64,000 nucleotides of DNA from Alphaproteobacteria bacterium (GCA_020049775.1 JAGVLO010000015.1:219415-283414), one strand, 5' to 3'. Shown: positions 1 through 9,299, counted from the first letter of the stretch. Notes: generated by a model not told the origin, from the sequence alone. Numbers and translations are program-made.

Positions 1-59
1 ATGACTGCCAGCGGTATGCGCTTGTCTATCTTCCAGCGTTCCCCTTCGTGTTTTCTCAT
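1..59 (-). CDS. Partial CDS, phage-associated small protein (N-terminus only)
   Basis: An ATG at 59 overlaps the stop of the upstream fibre gene in an ATGA arrangement, and the frame stays open to the window edge. The visible 20 codons start MRKHEGERWK and end in a hydrophobic IPLAVI stretch, as would precede a membrane segment. Only the N-terminus is visible, so no function can be assigned. The translational coupling suggests it belongs to the phage operon. Confidence 0.5.
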   Translation of the reverse strand, partial: MRKHEGERWKIDKRIPLAV

Positions 60-1138
60 GTGAATTCTGCCACCTCCCACGATGCAGTGACGTTGTTTGT
101 ACTGCCGTTACGTGCAACGGTTACGGTAGTTGCGTTGGTAAGTGCCGCATGAGGTTGCACGTTTGAAATGTTGGACGAAGTCTGGCTGGCTGTGAAATGC
201 AGCAGGTTGATAATCGACTTGCTGGTGTCCACGCTTGATATGGTGGATGTATTAGAGCTAACAGCGGTAAGTGTGGTGGTGCCGCGCTGGACGGCGCTGT
301 TCAGCACGCCGGAGGCAAATTCTACCACAAAGAAATTATACTGACAGGAAATAGATCCGGCAGAATTGGTGCTGATAGTAACTGTGGTGCCATCGGTCAG
401 AACCGCTTGCTGCTGTGTGTTGGCGGCGTTACCGGTACTGTTGCCGTTGCTGCCGGCGTAGATAAGGATAGTGTTATCTACATCAACGCTGGTAATGGAT
501 TGTGTGGTGGACGTAGAGCTGTTGGTCCATGATTTCTGGTAGCTTTGTATAGTCTGGTTACATGCCGCGCTCTGGAATTCCAGAACCACGAATTCGACAT
601 CCAGTGTGTTGATTGAGGCTGCCAGACGTGTCGCTGTAACGGTAGTGCCTGAAACACTTAACACTGCCTCGATACCGGTATAAGACAGGCTGGTTTGTGA
701 CGAGTTTATGCCAAGCAGGTGAATGGCTGTATAGCTGGAATTGGTTGAACTGATAGTTGCTGTGCCGGATGTACTGCTTGCGGCAATAGACACTGTGCCA
801 AACTGTACTGACGCCAGCAGGCTGCTGGTGGCATCCACAACAACGCAGCGTACGGTGGTGGTTTGCGTTGCGGAGCTGCTGTTGCGGTAGGCGGTAACAG
901 TGGTGGAATCGGTAAGCTCCAGCCTTACGAAAGAAATGCTGCTGTTGCTAGAGGAAGTGGCAAGAAACCCGTCATGTAATATAAAGGCGTATGAACCCAC
1001 AGCGCTGATGGTGGCAGTGGCGCTGGTGACATTGACGGGGATCGTGATGGTGACATGCTGTACGCTGTTGACATACGATCCGCCCCCTCCTCCGCCTACG
1101 GGCGGTTCACTCCAGAAAGTTGCGGGGAAAGTAACCAT
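56..1138 (-). CDS. Phage tail fibre-like Ser/Thr-rich beta protein
   Basis: A protein of about 360 residues if it starts at the ATG at 1138, which overlaps the stop of the DUF2793 gene (TGATG). The frame is open further upstream, but that part reads as an Arg/His-rich shadow of the DUF2793 gene. Near the N-terminus is a run of six glycines after a Pro pair, then a low-complexity Ser/Thr/Val/Asn-rich body with repeated TTVTV- and SVD-like beta-strand units. This composition suits trimeric phage fibre or surface-adhesion proteins. I recognise no named domain. Position directly after a DUF2793 protein supports a virion surface role. Confidence 0.7.
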   Translation of the reverse strand: MVTFPATFWSEPPVGGGGGGSYVNSVQHVTITIPVNVTSATATISAVGSYAFILHDGFLATSSSNSSISFVRLELTDSTTVTAYRNSSSATQTTTVRCVVVDATSSLLASVQFGTVSIAASSTSGTATISSTNSSYTAIHLLGINSSQTSLSYTGIEAVLSVSGTTVTATRLAASINTLDVEFVVLEFQSAACNQTIQSYQKSWTNSSTSTTQSITSVDVDNTILIYAGSNGNSTGNAANTQQQAVLTDGTTVTISTNSAGSISCQYNFFVVEFASGVLNSAVQRGTTTLTAVSSNTSTISSVDTSKSIINLLHFTASQTSSNISNVQPHAALTNATTVTVARNGSTNNVTASWEVAEFT

Positions 1139-2238
1139 CACGCGAACCCTTTCTGCGCCACACCGTACATGTTTGTACCGTCGGTGATGAAGGTAAGTAT
1201 GTCGGTGGCGTTGGCAGTAGTGGTAAGCACGGGCGCGGTGCCTGACGGCCATTTATAGGCGCTGTCATAAGCCAGTGTGCGCGAGCCTGTGCCATCCTGC
1301 TTTACAATCAACGTATAGCTTGCGCCTGCTTGCAAGTTGGTGGGGTTGGAAAGCGTGCGGTTGCCGCCGAGCGTGACAGTAGCCGCTTGGTTGGTGCTTG
1401 CGTCCCATGAAATACTTGATGCGTCGGTGAGCGTTGTCTGCGCGAAATATTGCTGCTTGGTAAAAGCATTGGCTTGTCCGAGACAGGCAATGCTGTCGGA
1501 TGCATTGGGCAGCGTGAATGTTTTGGTGCTGGTAGCGGGGCCGCTGAAAGCGGTGAATCCGTTGGCTGTGCCGCCATTGGCCGCGGGAAGTATGCCCGTG
1601 ACTTTGGTGGTGAGGTCGATACTGCCCGCTAGCATGGCGTTAGTGACTGAGTTATTTGCGATAGTGGTTGCGAAACTACCTGTGCCTGAACCCGTGACGT
1701 TACCCGTAAGCGTAATAGTCTGGTCGCCTGTATTGGTGCCTGACAAGTTGGAACCGGTGATAGCTCCCGATGCTGTGACCGAGCTGGGCGTGATGGCGCC
1801 GAGTGTAAGCGTGATGGCTGGTGTTGTAGTTGCGGTGGCAACGCTGCCTGACACGCCGTTGGCGGTGGTAACGGAAACAGATGTTACCGTACCTGTGCCG
1901 GAACCGCTGGGTACAACCCAGTCAGTGCCGTCGTAGCTGTAAAGCAGGTCTTCGTCATTGACCCACATGGACATACCCTCGTTGGGTACTACGAAGCGCC
2001 ATATCTGGTCGAAATAGGCAAGCTGTCTGGCCTTGCCAGACCATGATCCGGTGGGTAACGCACCTATAATATAAATGGCTCCGGCGGCGGGTGATCCAGG
2101 CGGCGTACTTACGGCCTGACTTACTGCGCCGGTGTTGAGTATGGCATCGATGCGCGTCAGCGCTTCGTTAACGGTGACTTCTTTCTGTGCCTGAGCTTGC
2201 TCAAGCAGCGTTACACCAAGATGGCTGGTGGTTGTCAT
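1138..2238 (-). CDS. DUF2793 domain phage tail protein
   Basis: 366 residues. The first roughly 110 residues match the DUF2793 pattern common at the distal end of alphaproteobacterial prophage and GTA clusters (LEQAQAQKEVTVNEAL near the start, then IWRFVVPNEGMSMWV and LLYSYDGTDWV). The rest is a fibre-like repeat region (GTVTSVSV, NGVSGSV, GTNTGDQTI) ending in a compact C-terminal domain. It lies 3' of the TIM-barrel tail-tip gene on the same strand, separated by one opposite-strand gene. Role inferred: tail fibre or receptor-binding component. Confidence 0.8.
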   Translation of the reverse strand: MTTTSHLGVTLLEQAQAQKEVTVNEALTRIDAILNTGAVSQAVSTPPGSPAAGAIYIIGALPTGSWSGKARQLAYFDQIWRFVVPNEGMSMWVNDEDLLYSYDGTDWVVPSGSGTGTVTSVSVTTANGVSGSVATATTTPAITLTLGAITPSSVTASGAITGSNLSGTNTGDQTITLTGNVTGSGTGSFATTIANNSVTNAMLAGSIDLTTKVTGILPAANGGTANGFTAFSGPATSTKTFTLPNASDSIACLGQANAFTKQQYFAQTTLTDASSISWDASTNQAATVTLGGNRTLSNPTNLQAGASYTLIVKQDGTGSRTLAYDSAYKWPSGTAPVLTTTANATDILTFITDGTNMYGVAQKGFA

Positions 2239-2316
2239 GATTTCTCCTTAAGTAAAAAATGCTTCATTTACGTTAGCTAACTGGTATTATGGCGGCGCAA
2301 TTAACAAGGGGGTGCG

Positions 2317-2841
2317 ATGCCAACGCTAGAACAAGTCAAGCAGCAGGTGGCGAATTATCCGCACACCTATATTTTCTGGACGTGGAAAGAAGTTCGCGCC
2401 CTGCCCTCTATCCTTGAAGAAGGCGAGCCGATTAAGGCAGTGACTTCCGGCATGATGAGCAATGCTACATGGCTGCTGGTATGCACCGATCGCCGCCTGA
2501 TATTCCTCAATTGCGGTATGTTCTTTGGCCTTCGTCAGGTGCAGATGCCTCTCGACCGCATACAATCCATCGATTACTCATTCGTAATCTGCTTTGGTTC
2601 CATCACTGTGTGGGATGGTGCGAGTTCCTTTTCTATCGGCATGATTGCTCGCGCCTCCATTATGCCGTTTGTGAAAACAGTTCAGGAACTCATATCCGTT
2701 ATGCGAAAAGGCGGCGGCAAAGGTGGTGCAACGGGTAACGATATCGCAAGCCAACTTGAACGGCTTGCAGGCCTTAAAGAAAAAGGCCATATCACCCAGC
2801 AGGAATTTGACGAGCAGAAAAAGAAACTGCTCTCGCAATAA
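2317..2841 (+). CDS. PH-like domain (bPH/YokE type) plus SHOCT protein
   Basis: 174 residues. Residues about 30-125 resemble the bacterial PH-like YokE family (VCTDRRLIFLN, then MPLDRIQSID). After a Gly/Lys linker, the last 30 residues form a SHOCT motif (LERLAGLKEKGHITQQEF, then KKKLL). Such proteins are usually cytoplasmic or membrane-peripheral and of unknown function. The gene lies on the plus strand between two minus-strand phage genes and ends 2 bp from the stop of the TIM-barrel gene. It is therefore a cargo insertion rather than a virion gene. Confidence 0.8.
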   Translation: MPTLEQVKQQVANYPHTYIFWTWKEVRALPSILEEGEPIKAVTSGMMSNATWLLVCTDRRLIFLNCGMFFGLRQVQMPLDRIQSIDYSFVICFGSITVWDGASSFSIGMIARASIMPFVKTVQELISVMRKGGGKGGATGNDIASQLERLAGLKEKGHITQQEFDEQKKKLLSQ

Positions 2842-2843
2842 AC

Positions 2844-5800
2844 CTAAATGGTTGCCATGCCTGCGTAGCCTCGCCCGATGACGCCTGACATTTGATATAT
2901 ACGAACGGCAAGTGATGACTGCGTCGCGCCAAAATCACTTACCTGATGGGCAGCGCTGTAGCTGGCTGCTGTAGTAATGCTATTGATAGTGCGGACAACG
3001 TCGCTACCATCCATGATATCCACTTCATAAAGTTCGGTTGTTTCATTCAGCGGCACGTCTGCTCCGTCGAGCCAGTTGCCACCCAGCCTGCTGCGCCGAA
3101 CCCAGTTGATGCTAAGATTTGCGCTGCTGTCGCGCCCGCCTGTGATATGCACGGGGCCGTAGGGTTTGAGTGCCACGCCTGAATAAGCGAATTCTTGTGC
3201 GCTGCTATCAGGCAGGCTGGAGCCAAAGCTGACGGGTTTGTAATGGCGCGTCAGGCCGATGACGTTGTTGGCCATAATCTGGCGGCCAAGACTGCTGTCG
3301 AGCAGCACGAAACGTTCACCCGCCACATGAGTTGCACATGCCCATTCGCTGCCAAGCCTGCCACGCAATAGGCCGCCAAGCGTATATTTTCCTGGCTCCA
3401 CAAGTGTGGCAGTGGCGAACTGAATAAGTTCATTGCCGATGATGGCGGCATTCGCACCGTTTAGCACTGCAAGCTCGGTTACGCTCTGTAACTGGCTGTT
3501 GCCAATAAGTATGACCGTTACACCATTGCTGTAGTCAAATACAGTTACAGGCCCGTCTGCCAGCGTAGTGATGGCTGTACCGATGGCGGAAGGCGCATTT
3601 ATATCCAGCAGGCGCGAGTAGTTTGCGCCATTATCGTCGGAACGGTAGATGGCACTGCCTGTCCAGTTTTCTGAGATGCCGGCAGCAGCAAGGCGCAACA
3701 CACCCTTGTCGCTAGTGTCATCGGGGAATGCGGGGATATCAAGAAATTCCAGCCGCGTTTTTGCGATATCGCGATTTTCTTGTAGCAAACCTCCGGTATT
3801 TGCAGGTGATGCGTAGAAATCAAATACGGACGTGTCTTCGGCCACAGCCTGCACTTTGATGAGTGATGGTGTGCTGATGGTGGTTGAAGCAATGCGCATG
3901 CGGTGCAGCGTGCCGTCAACAATGACACCGATAACATCCGATGGTTCAAGCCGTGCATATTTAACGGGCAGGTAAAACTGGTAGCTGGTGCGCCCCATCC
4001 ACAGGGAATATAAAGTAACGTCGGCAATATTGCGTGCAATCTGGTCAGGGAAAACGATAGGAAGGTCAAGCGTCATGCTCTCGCGGCTTAAGGTCGCCTC
4101 GCGCTGCGCATATTGCGTCAGGCTCTGGTAATTGATAAGCCTGCTGAGATACACGATATTCACGCGCTTTGGCAGCTCCACTTCCTGCACGCGCTTGACG
4201 GAAAATAGCTCGCCTTCCACGGGCGCTAAATCGCCCTCTTCAATCGTCATTACCTGACTGCCGCCGCGTGGCACAAATTTGCAGATACCGCCGGAATCCA
4301 CCGCGTCAAAGAAATAGGCGAGCTGTAATGTTTCAATGGTGTCGCGCACAGTCTGCTGGCTATTGATAACAAATCCTTCAAGCTGGCTGACCAGACCATT
4401 CACATTAATGACGCCGGACGGAATGCCCGCGCGCTGGCACAGGTCGGAGATGATGGCAGCAACGCTGGATATACCCAGCTTGCCCTGCACCCAGTGGCCG
4501 GTTTTCCACGCAGGGCCGTCTGTCCATACATTCACGAGGTCGGGCCAGTAGGGAAACGGCCGCGCATCCCATGTCCATATGAACATCTGCTCCACCATGG
4601 CGGAATCTTTCCACTTTATCTGCGTCGCCATATGTGCGGCGCGCTGCGCCATAAAATCGATGCGGCCTTTGGAATGGTATGGTAGCGCGCTTGAGCTGCT
4701 ATTCGGGTCGTAGAACACGTTTGGCTGGTTGGCCGCGCCGTCCACGCTGGGAAAGCCATATTCGGTGAACCATATTTTTTTGGATTCGGGAATCCAGCCA
4801 GTCATGCTGCTATCGGGATTTACATGCTCGTTGCTCCAGAACCATGACAGGTTTTTCCAAGCGTATTCGGCGCTTAAGTTCACCTGCGTGGTGCGCTCAA
4901 CATCGCTGTAGTACCAGTCATAGCCCTCGCACGATGTCCAGCCGTCTATCAGCGCTTCAATGTCATAGCCGCTCTGCGGTTCATCGCTGAGCGGGAAATA
5001 GGCATCGATGCCTATCATATCAATATCGTCAGAAGCCCAGAGCGGGTCGAGGTTATACCAGCCGCCATCCGTGTGGTGATATTCCGACCAGTCGGCGGCG
5101 TAGGTTACTTTCACGCCTGAACCAACCGTGGCTTTAACTGCAGCGGCGAGATCCACCAGTTCATTGACGGCAGGATAGTTGCCGGGTGTGTCGGTGACTT
5201 TGGTCAGACCTTTTAATTCCGAGCCGATAATGAAGGCATCCACCTTGTCTTTCACAAGGTCGGCATAATGATTGATGAATGCGTTATAGCCGTTGGTTTT
5301 GGTAAAGAAGGTAGTGGTATTCGCCGCGCTTCCCGTGAGGTCGCCGCGCCATGGCTTGCCGCTGACATCCATAAACATCATAGGATAAAAAGCGATGCTG
5401 TAGCCACGCGCAATCAGTTCGTCGAGATAGCGCAATATGCTGCTGTCCGAAGGCGTTCCGCCATATTGCGGAGAAGCTTCCACCAGCGTTATCTGGTGTG
5501 CGCTGCCACGCGTAAAACCCGCCACCTGCCAACTGTCGGGGCTGGTGATAGCGCCTTCCTGATATTCCACGCCGGGTAGCACGGTGCATGTTCCGGCATC
5601 CATGCTAGTGCCGAACCAGCTTACGACAACCGATACCCATTCAACATTCAGGCAGGTTTTTTCCAGCTGGTCGAGCGCAAGCAGGGCATTGGCCTTACCT
5701 GCGGCATTATGCATATTGATGCGTTCTTGCGAACCCTGCTGCACCCAGCTGCTGCCCACCTGCGTACCGGGTATTTTATATTGAGTTTGCGTGTCATACA

Positions 5801-6512
5801 CAAATTCACCAGCACCCGGAATCATCACCATGCCGGTTATCATGTCTTCCAGCGTTTCGTTGTCGTAGTCGGCGTGCTGCGCGCGCTTGCGGACTTCGAA
5901 AGTGAAATTGGGGATACGGTTGCCGTAATCGGCCAGCGGAAAATCTTCAATCACCACATATGCCAGCCCACGGTAGGCGGGCGTATTGGCCGCGCCTTCG
6001 ATGGATTGTATGAGAGTGTCCGGCAATTGCGTTTCGTCGCCATTATACATGCGCAGCACATATTGCGACAGATCGAGCTGTTTGGCATCTGCCCAGATGC
6101 GCGTGATTTCATCCAGCGGCCCTTCGCATATACCGATGGCCAGTGTTGCCGTGTAGCTGTAGCTGGTTGCACTTTGCGTTACTTTGCCGCCACCACCCTT
6201 GCCCACGCCGCCAGCCGAGCTGGTGGATGTAGTGATAATTTCCCTGATGGGCAGAGACCATATGATGTTGCCGCCGATACGCATGATGCCGTACACAATG
6301 GGGATGACCTTGCCATAGGTGGAGGTCTGTACCCCTAGTTCCGCAAGACGCGGGCCGTAAAGCGGTTTTAGCGTGCGTTTGGGCGTGAACAGTGCGTTAT
6401 CAAAATTATTGCCGACATTGCGCCCGAATTGCGACAATAGCGCAGGCGCGAAAGGCAGGCCTGTTGCTTTGCCGGCAGCAGCGCTTACGCTACCCAGTAC
6501 AATGGATGCCAT
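2844..6512 (-). CDS. GTA TIM-barrel-like tail tip protein (gp15/megatron homologue)
   Basis: 1222 residues, near the roughly 1300 of the Rhodobacter GTA gp15. The middle holds the GTA TIM-barrel signature: VTYAADWSEYHH, then GWYNLDPLWAS and DMIGIDAYFPLSDEP. This glycoside-hydrolase-like domain spans very roughly residues 350-700. A Phage-tail_3-like region with LPKRVNIVYLSR follows, then C-terminal baseplate-like repeats. The N-terminus carries a small-residue-rich segment and the YGK-IPIVYG motif usual in this family. It follows the NlpC/P60 gene as in GTAs. Role: baseplate hub and receptor contact or envelope penetration. The frame is intact. Confidence 0.93.
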   Translation of the reverse strand: MASIVLGSVSAAAGKATGLPFAPALLSQFGRNVGNNFDNALFTPKRTLKPLYGPRLAELGVQTSTYGKVIPIVYGIMRIGGNIIWSLPIREIITTSTSSAGGVGKGGGGKVTQSATSYSYTATLAIGICEGPLDEITRIWADAKQLDLSQYVLRMYNGDETQLPDTLIQSIEGAANTPAYRGLAYVVIEDFPLADYGNRIPNFTFEVRKRAQHADYDNETLEDMITGMVMIPGAGEFVYDTQTQYKIPGTQVGSSWVQQGSQERINMHNAAGKANALLALDQLEKTCLNVEWVSVVVSWFGTSMDAGTCTVLPGVEYQEGAITSPDSWQVAGFTRGSAHQITLVEASPQYGGTPSDSSILRYLDELIARGYSIAFYPMMFMDVSGKPWRGDLTGSAANTTTFFTKTNGYNAFINHYADLVKDKVDAFIIGSELKGLTKVTDTPGNYPAVNELVDLAAAVKATVGSGVKVTYAADWSEYHHTDGGWYNLDPLWASDDIDMIGIDAYFPLSDEPQSGYDIEALIDGWTSCEGYDWYYSDVERTTQVNLSAEYAWKNLSWFWSNEHVNPDSSMTGWIPESKKIWFTEYGFPSVDGAANQPNVFYDPNSSSSALPYHSKGRIDFMAQRAAHMATQIKWKDSAMVEQMFIWTWDARPFPYWPDLVNVWTDGPAWKTGHWVQGKLGISSVAAIISDLCQRAGIPSGVINVNGLVSQLEGFVINSQQTVRDTIETLQLAYFFDAVDSGGICKFVPRGGSQVMTIEEGDLAPVEGELFSVKRVQEVELPKRVNIVYLSRLINYQSLTQYAQREATLSRESMTLDLPIVFPDQIARNIADVTLYSLWMGRTSYQFYLPVKYARLEPSDVIGVIVDGTLHRMRIASTTISTPSLIKVQAVAEDTSVFDFYASPANTGGLLQENRDIAKTRLEFLDIPAFPDDTSDKGVLRLAAAGISENWTGSAIYRSDDNGANYSRLLDINAPSAIGTAITTLADGPVTVFDYSNGVTVILIGNSQLQSVTELAVLNGANAAIIGNELIQFATATLVEPGKYTLGGLLRGRLGSEWACATHVAGERFVLLDSSLGRQIMANNVIGLTRHYKPVSFGSSLPDSSAQEFAYSGVALKPYGPVHITGGRDSSANLSINWVRRSRLGGNWLDGADVPLNETTELYEVDIMDGSDVVRTINSITTAASYSAAHQVSDFGATQSSLAVRIYQMSGVIGRGYAGMATI

Positions 6513-6542
6513 ATTACCTCGAAATGAATGTTAAAATTGTGG

Positions 6543-6989
6543 TTATGGTATGCGGAACACGCACACGACACGGCTTTGCCACCATGTATCCAGCTCGTGT
6601 TCAACTACCGCCCTTGCGGGTGCGTAGGCGTGTATGATGCGATATTCGCCTTTTTCTATACTTGCTACGGCCAGATGTTGCGGGCTACCCTGAATATCCA
6701 GAAGCAGGATATCGCCTGAATCCATTTGTTCGCGTGGTATGCGTTGCAATAGTTCTGAAAGTCTTTTAGCGAGGTGTTTGCTGTCTGGATTATGCGGGTA
6801 GCTGGTTTCGTCATACAGCACCAACGCATTGCCCTTGCTATCCCGTAAGCCCAGCTCGACGGCGATCCCCACCAGCAGGCCGAGACAATCCACCCCGCCC
6901 TTATGCGCGGCGGATTTTTTAAGCCTGCCCTGATGGTGAAAGCGCGTGCCTAGCCAGCCGCGTGCTGCGACTACTATTGCGTGTTCCAT
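6543..6989 (-). CDS. NlpC/P60 family phage cell-wall peptidase (GTA gp14-like)
   Basis: 148 residues. The catalytic Cys lies in GGVDCLGLL (about residue 35) and the His in SPQHLAVAS (about residue 105), as in NlpC/P60 cysteine peptidases. The start EHAIVVAARGWLGTRFHHQG is typical of GTA gp14 peptidases, which cleave peptidoglycan peptides during tail entry. It sits between the hub/DUF2335 genes and the TIM-barrel gene, the canonical place. The frame and catalytic residues are intact. Confidence 0.92.
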   Translation of the reverse strand: MEHAIVVAARGWLGTRFHHQGRLKKSAAHKGGVDCLGLLVGIAVELGLRDSKGNALVLYDETSYPHNPDSKHLAKRLSELLQRIPREQMDSGDILLLDIQGSPQHLAVASIEKGEYRIIHAYAPARAVVEHELDTWWQSRVVCVFRIP

Positions 6990-7003
6990 AACGTTGGTTG
7001 ATT

Positions 7004-7519
7004 TTATTCTTCGGTCTGCTGATGTTCAGCGCGGTCTTTTTGCGGACGGAAATGCGTGCGCATGGTCGGACGGCCAAACAGCGGGCGCTGGCCCATGCTC
7101 TTTGCATATGCCCAGACAAGCCCCGCCATGACCACAATGGACATGCCGAATACCCAGATGAAGGCGGCAATCGTCGTGTTGCCATAAACACCAATGATGC
7201 TGGCAGACACGAATACGGAAACAGCTATGAAGAAGCCAAGGAACTGGCCAAGCATGGTCGAAAAGCGGTAAATGCTCAGCGCCTGCTTTTCCCATTCATG
7301 GCGGTGTTTCTGTTCAATTTCGAACATATTGAGAATCATTTTTGCCGAGCCATCGACCACATAGTTGTAGCTTTCCAGCACTTCCGGATGCGGCAGCATT
7401 TCTACCGTACGATTCTGGACACGCTCGCGGTTATTGTTGTTTTGACGATAGCCGCCGGTTTTAATAGGGCGCTGTTCGTGGCCGCTTTGCTGATCGTTGT
7501 TATTCTGGTCGTTGCTCAT
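7004..7519 (-). CDS. DUF2335 family membrane protein
   Basis: 171 residues. The Asn/Gln-rich N-terminus is followed by LPHPEVLESYNYV and an amphipathic segment (EIEQKHRHEWE), then two transmembrane helices at about residues 90-112 and 117-140 and a basic tail. This is the layout of DUF2335, a family scattered among phage and mobile loci of Proteobacteria with no established function. It overlaps the upstream small gene by 20 bp and interrupts the usual hub-peptidase adjacency of GTA clusters, so I treat it as cargo. Confidence 0.8.
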   Translation of the reverse strand: MSNDQNNNDQQSGHEQRPIKTGGYRQNNNNRERVQNRTVEMLPHPEVLESYNYVVDGSAKMILNMFEIEQKHRHEWEKQALSIYRFSTMLGQFLGFFIAVSVFVSASIIGVYGNTTIAAFIWVFGMSIVVMAGLVWAYAKSMGQRPLFGRPTMRTHFRPQKDRAEHQQTEE

Positions 7520-7694
7520 GCTGCTTATGTTCTTCCAGTTTATCCATTACGTTTTTGATGTCTTTGCCAATGCTCTGCCAGTCGGCGCGAATCCCCTCTG
7601 CCGACGTGCGGTATGGGTAGCGATAGACCATCGGGCCCCCTAAAACTTTCAAGACCGATATAAGCCCTTGGAGAAATGTGAGAATAATTTTCAT
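7500..7694 (-). CDS. Small hypothetical protein upstream of DUF2335 gene
   Basis: 64 residues: a hydrophobic start (ILTFLQGLISVLKVLGG) and a charged tail with DWQSIGKDIKNVMDKLEEH, a likely helix. Its 3' end overlaps the DUF2335 start by 20 bp, suggesting co-translation. I do not recognise the family. A membrane-associated accessory to the DUF2335 protein is the simplest guess. Confidence 0.55.
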   Translation of the reverse strand: MKIILTFLQGLISVLKVLGGPMVYRYPYRTSAEGIRADWQSIGKDIKNVMDKLEEHKQHEQRPE

Positions 7695-7771
7695 GGTGCG
7701 ACCCAGTTATCACTTCAACTATCTTGAATATATAACGCCATAGTTAAATAAAGTATTAAAATTAAAGCACT

Positions 7772-8635
7772 TTATTGGCTTCTTGTGCCTGCCGTTTCCA
7801 ATATACGGTCCAGGCCAGGCACATGTGGCTCGCCACGAAAATTAGCAATATTATCAAAGCGTTGCTTGCATATCCCCAGTGTTTTATCACAACCTTTGGT
7901 TATGCTGTAGCTGTCTGTAATTGATACAGTGTAGGGCATGGGCAACACGAGAATAATCTCACCGCCACTGGCAGACGAATGCAGGTATTCCTTCACTTCC
8001 ATACTGATTCCGGCATTAGAGCCGCCGGTAAATGTAATCATCCCCGAGGTGAACAAACCACTGGTTTCGCTGCGGCTGTTGTCGGTGAACTGCTGGTCGG
8101 ATATTTTGGAAGTAACGCTGCCGGAAACAGTGTGTGATGCAATATTCACCTTACATCTTCCGTCGCCCAGTGTGGCGCGGCAAGAGGGAGAATACAACTC
8201 ACCAATGGTTTGCGAGAGTTGCTGCGTCAAACCGCGTATTTCAGCCACAAACTGTTTTTTGTGAACCGACACCTCGCCCAGAATGCCAGACTTCAGATGT
8301 AATTTGCCCTGCGAAAGATCGGTATAGTTTACCTGAAATATCTCGATGGCAGCTAAATCGTAACGCCCACTTAGTATATCTTTTTCAGTGATAATATCGG
8401 CGCTCAGTATGCCATCGACATCGAGATTATCTACACTCAGCGCACCAGATGTTTCAATGGCGCTTGGAGTGAAGCCGCTGGAGGCTTTGTAGGTCGCGCT
8501 TTCAAAAACAATGTCGCGGTCGTGGCTGGTGAAGCCGAATACGGTATTATCTTTTCTGGTCAGCTTCCAGCAGGTAGCAAGCGATGTTACTTCCCCACTG
8601 ATATGTGTTTCCAGTTCTGTGGATATGGTTTTCAT
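7772..8635 (-). CDS. DUF2163 / phage_BR0599 tail hub protein (GTA gp13-like)
   Basis: 287 residues. The N-terminal DUF2163 part has ATCWKLTRKDN, GFTSHDRDI and SVDNLDVDGIL. The C-terminal BR0599 part has YSPSCRATLGDGRCKVN near the middle and KGCDKTLGICKQRFDN-IANFRGEPHVPG near the end, with the conserved Cys and the terminal FRGEPHVPG. In the Rhodobacter GTA this protein is the baseplate hub. It starts 4 bp after the DUF2460 gene ends. Confidence 0.93.
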   Translation of the reverse strand: MKTISTELETHISGEVTSLATCWKLTRKDNTVFGFTSHDRDIVFESATYKASSGFTPSAIETSGALSVDNLDVDGILSADIITEKDILSGRYDLAAIEIFQVNYTDLSQGKLHLKSGILGEVSVHKKQFVAEIRGLTQQLSQTIGELYSPSCRATLGDGRCKVNIASHTVSGSVTSKISDQQFTDNSRSETSGLFTSGMITFTGGSNAGISMEVKEYLHSSASGGEIILVLPMPYTVSITDSYSITKGCDKTLGICKQRFDNIANFRGEPHVPGLDRILETAGTRSQ

Positions 8636-8639
8636 GTCG

Positions 8640-9239
8640 CTATACCCTTATCTCTACCAGTGGAATATCATTCCAGCTGTTGCTTCCGTAAGTGTCGAGT
8701 GTGGCGCTCAGTCGGTCCGTATCGAAACGCACGGGTACGTCAAACTCGAAATCAGCAGTGATTACTACGCCGGATGTCGGTGCGGTGGTGAATGTGACCT
8801 TGCCAGTGGACGTATCAAGGCTGTAACCGCTGCTTTGCAAAATGGAATTTGCATAGATATTTACAGTTCCGGCGATCGGCTTGCTGATAATGCGCGACTC
8901 GGTAACCGTGCCACTATTGTAGCTTTTTAACAACTGGAAGATGGTTTGTATGCCGTTGCCGGTACCTATAGGCTGGCCGCTAGCGTTGTAGTCTGTCCAG
9001 TCTTTGAAGCGGAAGCCGTCAGCCATGCCTTTGCGCGCGCGGAAAAATGCAATCAATGTATTTAGCTGTGCTTGTGTTTTTATACCGTGGGCTACGTTGT
9101 AGCGTGCGCGTGCCTGTGACCAATTGCTATTGCGTTGCTCATAGCCGCTCTGACTTATGACAATGTCTGTGGAATATTCCGGTCCGCCGCCAGAGCCGTA
9201 TGAAATATCGGTGGGGAAGCGTGTTTCGATGAACGCCAT
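8640..9239 (-). CDS. DUF2460 distal tail protein (GTA gp12-like)
   Basis: 199 residues, the usual length for TIGR02217/DUF2460. Signature segments are FPTDISYGSGGGPEY at the N-terminus, then ARARYNVAHGIKT, RKGMADGFRFKDWTDY and the C-terminal FDVPVRFDTDRL. The homologue forms the distal tail ring linking tube and hub. It is preceded by a strong intrinsic terminator, so it probably needs its own promoter rather than read-through from the large cargo genes upstream. Confidence 0.93.
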   Translation of the reverse strand: MAFIETRFPTDISYGSGGGPEYSTDIVISQSGYEQRNSNWSQARARYNVAHGIKTQAQLNTLIAFFRARKGMADGFRFKDWTDYNASGQPIGTGNGIQTIFQLLKSYNSGTVTESRIISKPIAGTVNIYANSILQSSGYSLDTSTGKVTFTTAPTSGVVITADFEFDVPVRFDTDRLSATLDTYGSNSWNDIPLVEIRV

Positions 9240-9268
9240 AAAGTTTCCTGTAGTTAGTTAAATGAGTG

Positions 9269-9299
9269 CAAAAAAATAGCCCGCTGGAAGCGGGCTATT
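9269..9299 (-). terminator. Intrinsic terminator after the 9325-13867 gene group
   Basis: Read on the minus strand: an 11-bp GC-rich stem (arms 9289-9299 and 9275-9285, core AGCCCGCT/AGCGGGCT), a 3-nt loop, then a run of seven T. It lies 26 bp past the stop of the 354-residue gene and upstream of the DUF2460 gene, separating cargo from tail-tip transcription. Confidence 0.9.

Noticed and set aside
1139..1252. N-terminal 38-codon extension of the fibre gene at 56-1138
   Set aside because: Arg/His/Tyr-rich shadow of the DUF2793 gene; the ATG at 1138 overlaps that gene's stop in a natural coupled arrangement.
56..2238. Repeat-rich tail genes as a possible CRISPR or tandem array
   Set aside because: The periodicity is Thr/Ser/Val-rich protein repeats; no uniform direct repeats with spacers exist.
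5709..6338. 209-codon plus-strand ORF inside the TIM-barrel protein gene
   Set aside because: Antisense shadow; composition is not protein-like and the minus frame is clearly coding.
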